Assembly (NCBI RefSeq): GCF_025751435.1
Contig: NZ_JAOWKY010000001.1
Location: forward strand, 186,001 to 250,000
Source of the DNA: Albidovulum marisflavi
GTDB taxonomy: Bacteria > Pseudomonadota > Alphaproteobacteria > Rhodobacterales > Rhodobacteraceae
DNA: 64,000 bases
Direction: 5' to 3'
The notes under the pieces were generated by a model. That model had not been told where the DNA came from. It ran no database searches and worked only from the letters and a program-made list of their open reading frames with translations. The translations under genes and the position numbers were made by a program. Every line of letters begins with the position of its first letter. Position 1 is the first letter of the stretch. Positions 61,097 through 64,000 of this stretch are shown piece after piece.

Positions 61097-62096
61097 CAGC
61101 GCCACCACAGGGTTCCTGCGCGCCGCCGGTTGGGCCGATGCCGGGCGCAGCGCGCTTGCGGGCGACGCGTCGGCCCGTCGGTATGAGCGTCTTCTCCTTG
61201 GCGAACGCAGCGCGATCCTGATGGACGCGCCGCCTGAAAAGGGAGAGGACGTCAGCCGCTTCACCCGGATGGCATCCTGGTTGCTGGCCCAAGGCTACTC
61301 TGCCCCGCGTCTTCTGGCCGAGGATGCGGCCAGCGGTTTCCTTCTGCTCGAGGATCTTGGGGACGACCTGCTCGCGCGCATTGCCGCGGCGGATCCGTCT
61401 CGGGAACCTGCGCTTTATGCGCTCGCTGTCGATTTCCTCGCCGACCTGGGCAAGCGCAGGGTTCCCGATTTCCTTCAGCCTCTCGACGGGCCGGCGCTGG
61501 CGGCGCTGCTGGGATGGGTCGGCGAATGGTATCTGCCCGCGATGGGGGCTGCACCCGACACGGTCGCTGGGCTGCCCGACACCTTCGTCCGGCTTTACCG
61601 CGGCCTTGCCGGCGATCGCCCGATGGTCGTATCGCTCCGGGATTTCCACGCTGAGAACCTGCTCTGGCTGCCCAACCGATCCGGAATTGCGCGACTGGGT
61701 CTTCTGGATTTCCAGGACGCCGTGGCTGCGCATCCGGCCTATGACCTCGTCTCGCTTCTGCAGGACGCGCGCCGCGATGTAAGCCAGTTGACCGAGGCGG
61801 CGATGATCGATCGCTTCGCGGGCGATTCCGGCTGGAACAGGGACGAATTCGGCGCGATCTACGCCCTTCTGGGCGCGCAGCGCAGCCTGCGCATCCTTGC
61901 GGTGTTCGCGCGGCTTTGCCTGCACCTGGGCCGCCCCCGGTACCTGGAGTTCATGCCGCGGGTCTGGGGATATCTTGCACGCAACCTTGCCCACCCCGCG
62001 CTTGGCGAGCTAGCCCAGACGCTTGCCCACCTGCCTGAACCGACCAACGCTGACCTCGCGCGTCTCAAGGACCATTCACCATGCCCGACGCCCTGA
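61083..62096 (+). CDS. amgK: anomeric N-acetylmuramate/GlcNAc kinase AmgK
   Basis: AmgK phosphorylates MurNAc at C1 in the peptidoglycan-recycling shortcut that bypasses fosfomycin-sensitive MurA. The 337-residue aminoglycoside-phosphotransferase fold has ALAGDASARRYERLLL, LLLEDLGDDLL, the catalytic SLRDFHAENLLWL and LLDFQDAVAAHPAYDLVSLL. It overlaps tsaE upstream and murU downstream by 16 bp, so the three are one operon. Confidence 0.93.
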   Translation: MAGRDSATTGFLRAAGWADAGRSALAGDASARRYERLLLGERSAILMDAPPEKGEDVSRFTRMASWLLAQGYSAPRLLAEDAASGFLLLEDLGDDLLARIAAADPSREPALYALAVDFLADLGKRRVPDFLQPLDGPALAALLGWVGEWYLPAMGAAPDTVAGLPDTFVRLYRGLAGDRPMVVSLRDFHAENLLWLPNRSGIARLGLLDFQDAVAAHPAYDLVSLLQDARRDVSQLTEAAMIDRFAGDSGWNRDEFGAIYALLGAQRSLRILAVFARLCLHLGRPRYLEFMPRVWGYLARNLAHPALGELAQTLAHLPEPTNADLARLKDHSPCPTP

Positions 62097-62764
62097 TGCT
62101 GTTTGCGGCCGGGCTTGGCACCCGGATGCGCGAGTTGACCAGCAACCGCCCAAAGCCGCTGATCACGGTCGCGGGCCGTGCGCTTCTGGATCACGCGCTT
62201 GATCTTGCGCGCGCCGCTGGTGTCGGTCGCATCGTCGCCAACGTCCACTACCTGGCCCCCCAGATCCGGACCCACCTTGCGGGACAGCCCGTCCTGATCT
62301 CGGACGAAACCGACGCGCTTCTGGAAACCGGCGGCGGCTTGGCCCGCGCGCTGCCGCTTCTGGACGCCGATCCGGTTTTCACGCTGAACACGGACGCGGT
62401 CTGGACCGGCGCCAATCCGCTGTCGGAGCTTCGCGCCGCCTGGCGCGACGGGGCCGAGGGGCTTTTGCTTCTGGTCCGGCGCGAGGCGGCCACCGGCCAC
62501 ACCGGCAAGGGCGATTTCGACATGGACGACGCCGGGCGGCTGACGCGCGGGACGACCTATGTCTACACAGGGGCGCAGATCCTCAGCACACCGCGTTTCG
62601 CTGCCCGCAAGGCCGGCGCCTTTTCAATCAACCCGGTCTGGGACGAGATGATCGCCTCAGGCACGCTTTTCGGCACGCTCCATCGAGGCGGATGGTGCGA
62701 TGTCGGCCGCCCGGAAAGTATTGCGCTGGCGGAATCGATGCTCCAGTCTGACCGCGATGTTTGA
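62081..62764 (+). CDS. murU: N-acetylmuramate-1-phosphate uridylyltransferase MurU
   Basis: MurU makes UDP-MurNAc from MurNAc-1-phosphate, the product of AmgK. The 227-residue nucleotidyltransferase has LMLFAAGLGTRMRELTSNRPKPLI (in blocks: AAGLGTRM, RPKPLI), VFTLNTDAVW (metal Asp), and GWCDVGRPESIALAE. Adjacent to amgK, which strongly supports the assignment. It overlaps addB by 8 bp. Confidence 0.94.
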   Translation: MPDALMLFAAGLGTRMRELTSNRPKPLITVAGRALLDHALDLARAAGVGRIVANVHYLAPQIRTHLAGQPVLISDETDALLETGGGLARALPLLDADPVFTLNTDAVWTGANPLSELRAAWRDGAEGLLLLVRREAATGHTGKGDFDMDDAGRLTRGTTYVYTGAQILSTPRFAARKAGAFSINPVWDEMIASGTLFGTLHRGGWCDVGRPESIALAESMLQSDRDV

Positions 62765-64000
62765 ACCGGCTTCGTCGCCCCGAGTTTTCGCCCTGCCACC
62801 CGGCGCGGATTTCCCGGCCCGGCTGGTCGAGGGGCTGATCGCGCGCATGGCCGACCAGCCGCCCGAGGCGATGGCGCGGGTGGACCTTTACCTCAACACG
62901 GCCCGGATGCAGCGGCGCGTTCGATCGCTGTTCGACGACCACGGCGCGCGCTTTCTGCCGCGCCTCAGACTGGTCACCGACCTTGGCCGCGATCCGCTGG
63001 CAGGGCTTCCACCCGCCGCACCACCGCTGCGGCGCCGGCTTGAACTGGCAGAACTTGTCCGCGGCCTGGTGACCCGCCTGCCGGATTTCGCGCCGGGCAC
63101 TCCGGTCTTCGGACTGGCCGACAGCCTTGCCCGGCTTCTGGAAGAGATGGAGGGCGAGGGCATCACGCCTGCGGCGCTTGAAAACCCGGCGCTGGTTGAA
63201 AACCACGCGGCCCACTGGGAACGCAGCCTGGCCTTCCTGCGCATCATAGGGCGCTACTTCGTCTCTGATTCAGCCGAAACGTCGATTGGCCCCGAAGCAC
63301 GGCAACGCCGGATCATCACCACGCTTGCCCAACGCTGGCGCGAAATTCCGCCCCAACATCCCGTCATCGTCGCAGGATCTACCGGGTCGCGCGGAACGAC
63401 GGCCCTGTTCATGGCGGCGGTGGCGCGGCTGCCGCAGGGGGCGATCGTGCTGCCGGGACTGGATTTCGACATGCCCACCGCCGCATGGACCTGCCTTGAG
63501 GGCGGGGCGGCGCCGGCAGAGGATCATCCGCAGTACCGCTTCCTGAAGCTCGCGCACGATCTGGACCTGGCGCCCTGGGACATCCCCCCATGGGCGGAAC
63601 ACGCGGCCCCCGATCCGGCGCGCAACCGGCTTCTGTCCCTGGCGCTGCGACCGGCGCCCGTCACCGACCAGTGGATGGCCGAGGGCGCGCACCTTGGCGA
63701 TCTGCCCAGCGCGACGGAAGCCCTGACGCTGATCGAGGCGCCGTCACCCCGCACCGAGGCGCTGGCGCTGGCGCTTCGCCTGCGCGAAGCGGCCGAGCAG
63801 GGCACCCGCGCAGCTCTGATCACGCCCGACAGGACCCTCGCGCGGCGGGTTACCGCGGCGTTGGCACGCTGGGGCATATCCCCCGACGACAGCGCGGGCG
63901 AACCGCTGAACCAGACGGCGCCGGGCCGTTTCCTGCGCCATGTCGCGGGCCTCTTTGGCCGCAAGCTGAGCGCCGAGGCGCTGCTGGTTCTGCTCAAGCA
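62757..64000 (+). CDS. addB: double-strand break repair protein AddB, 5' part
   Basis: AddB is half of the AddAB helicase-nuclease, the alphaproteobacterial counterpart of RecBCD. The visible 414 codons run to the window edge without a stop. The alphaproteobacterial-type N-terminus is present (FALPPGADFPARLVEGL, LYLNTARMQRRVRSLF, PRLRLVTDLGRD, and PVIVAGSTGSRGTTALFMAAVARLPQGAIVLPGLD in blocks). It lies in the order tsaE-amgK-murU-addB, in which addA is expected next, beyond the window. The ATG at 62757 overlaps murU. Confidence 0.93.
   Translation, partial: MFEPASSPRVFALPPGADFPARLVEGLIARMADQPPEAMARVDLYLNTARMQRRVRSLFDDHGARFLPRLRLVTDLGRDPLAGLPPAAPPLRRRLELAELVRGLVTRLPDFAPGTPVFGLADSLARLLEEMEGEGITPAALENPALVENHAAHWERSLAFLRIIGRYFVSDSAETSIGPEARQRRIITTLAQRWREIPPQHPVIVAGSTGSRGTTALFMAAVARLPQGAIVLPGLDFDMPTAAWTCLEGGAAPAEDHPQYRFLKLAHDLDLAPWDIPPWAEHAAPDPARNRLLSLALRPAPVTDQWMAEGAHLGDLPSATEALTLIEAPSPRTEALALALRLREAAEQGTRAALITPDRTLARRVTAALARWGISPDDSAGEPLNQTAPGRFLRHVAGLFGRKLSAEALLVLLK

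Noticed and set aside
1-64000. CRISPR arrays, insertion sequences, prophage or rRNA genes
   Set aside because: No regularly spaced repeats, transposase or integrase frames, phage structural genes or rRNA-like sequence were seen anywhere in the window.

Overview
This window is a stretch of alphaproteobacterial chromosome, almost certainly from the Rhodobacteraceae (Rhodobacterales). The signs are a very high GC content and dense coding, with many ATGA/GTGA start-stop overlaps. Family-typical clusters point the same way: ubiA-OmpA-moaED-pgsA, leuS-lptE-holA, hemD-Mic60-hemY, tsaD-gpsA, a RegB/SenC/RegA/HvrA locus near ahcY, and tsaE-amgK-murU-addB. No insertion sequence, prophage, CRISPR array, rRNA operon or clear genomic island is visible. 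It is mostly core genome with a few small accessory insertions.

Layout. 0-4.1 kb: end of ubiA, an OmpA-type envelope protein, a small coiled-coil membrane protein, then moaE, moaD and pgsA on the minus strand. 4.1-10.9 kb: a cupin-type regulator divergent from gabT, xthA, the envelope response regulator cenR, ribA with an L,D-transpeptidase, and yggS. 10.8-14.1 kb: a TPR-sulfotransferase and a porin. 14.3-19.7 kb: a DUF3576 lipoprotein, leuS-lptE-holA and a GST. 19.7-28.5 kb: amidase, GAF protein, flavoprotein, small HNH protein, a short crotonase, DUF2125, PmbA, and a glycosyltransferase pair. 28.5-31.9 kb: pnp and rpsO, separated by a deaminase on the opposite strand. 32-39 kb: accessory and metabolic genes, namely an RTX protein, DUF1643, RluA, homocysteine methyltransferase, LysE, a VOC protein, a double GFA protein, free-Met-sulfoxide reductase and thiolase. 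39-45.4 kb: a STAS/anti-sigma-kinase pair, gamma-glutamyltransferase, hspQ, an SLT-like lipoprotein, lolA, and an MFS transporter with a YqaA protein. 45.4-49.2 kb: tRNA-Thr(CGU), hemY-like, Mic60 and hemD. 49.3-52.5 kb: tsaD, gpsA, YciI, EVE, DUF1761. 52.7-58.9 kb: DUF2853, ahcY, GNAT, HD phosphohydrolase, hvrA, regA, senC, regB. 58.9-64 kb: a DivL-like PAS protein, tsaE, amgK, murU and the start of addB.

How the parts work together. The regB/senC/regA/hvrA block is the global redox and light regulatory system of this family. The DivL-like PAS protein beside it has lost its kinase domain and is preceded by a perfect TTAA-N7-TTAA CtrA-type site, so redox control and the cell-cycle/GTA phosphorelay sit side by side. 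Envelope biology recurs through the window: CenR, porin, LptE, LolA, L,D-transpeptidase, AmgK/MurU, Mic60, and a hemY-like protein whose C-terminal metal ribbon resembles LapB.

I did not find an obviously new defence or mobile system. The observations most worth following are the phased ATTAA/inverted-repeat element in front of hvrA, the kinase-less DivL with its CtrA box, the LapB-like architecture of the hemY gene, the deaminase splitting rpsO from pnp, and the TPR-sulfotransferase. All functional statements rest on reading translated sequence and motifs. No database search was run.
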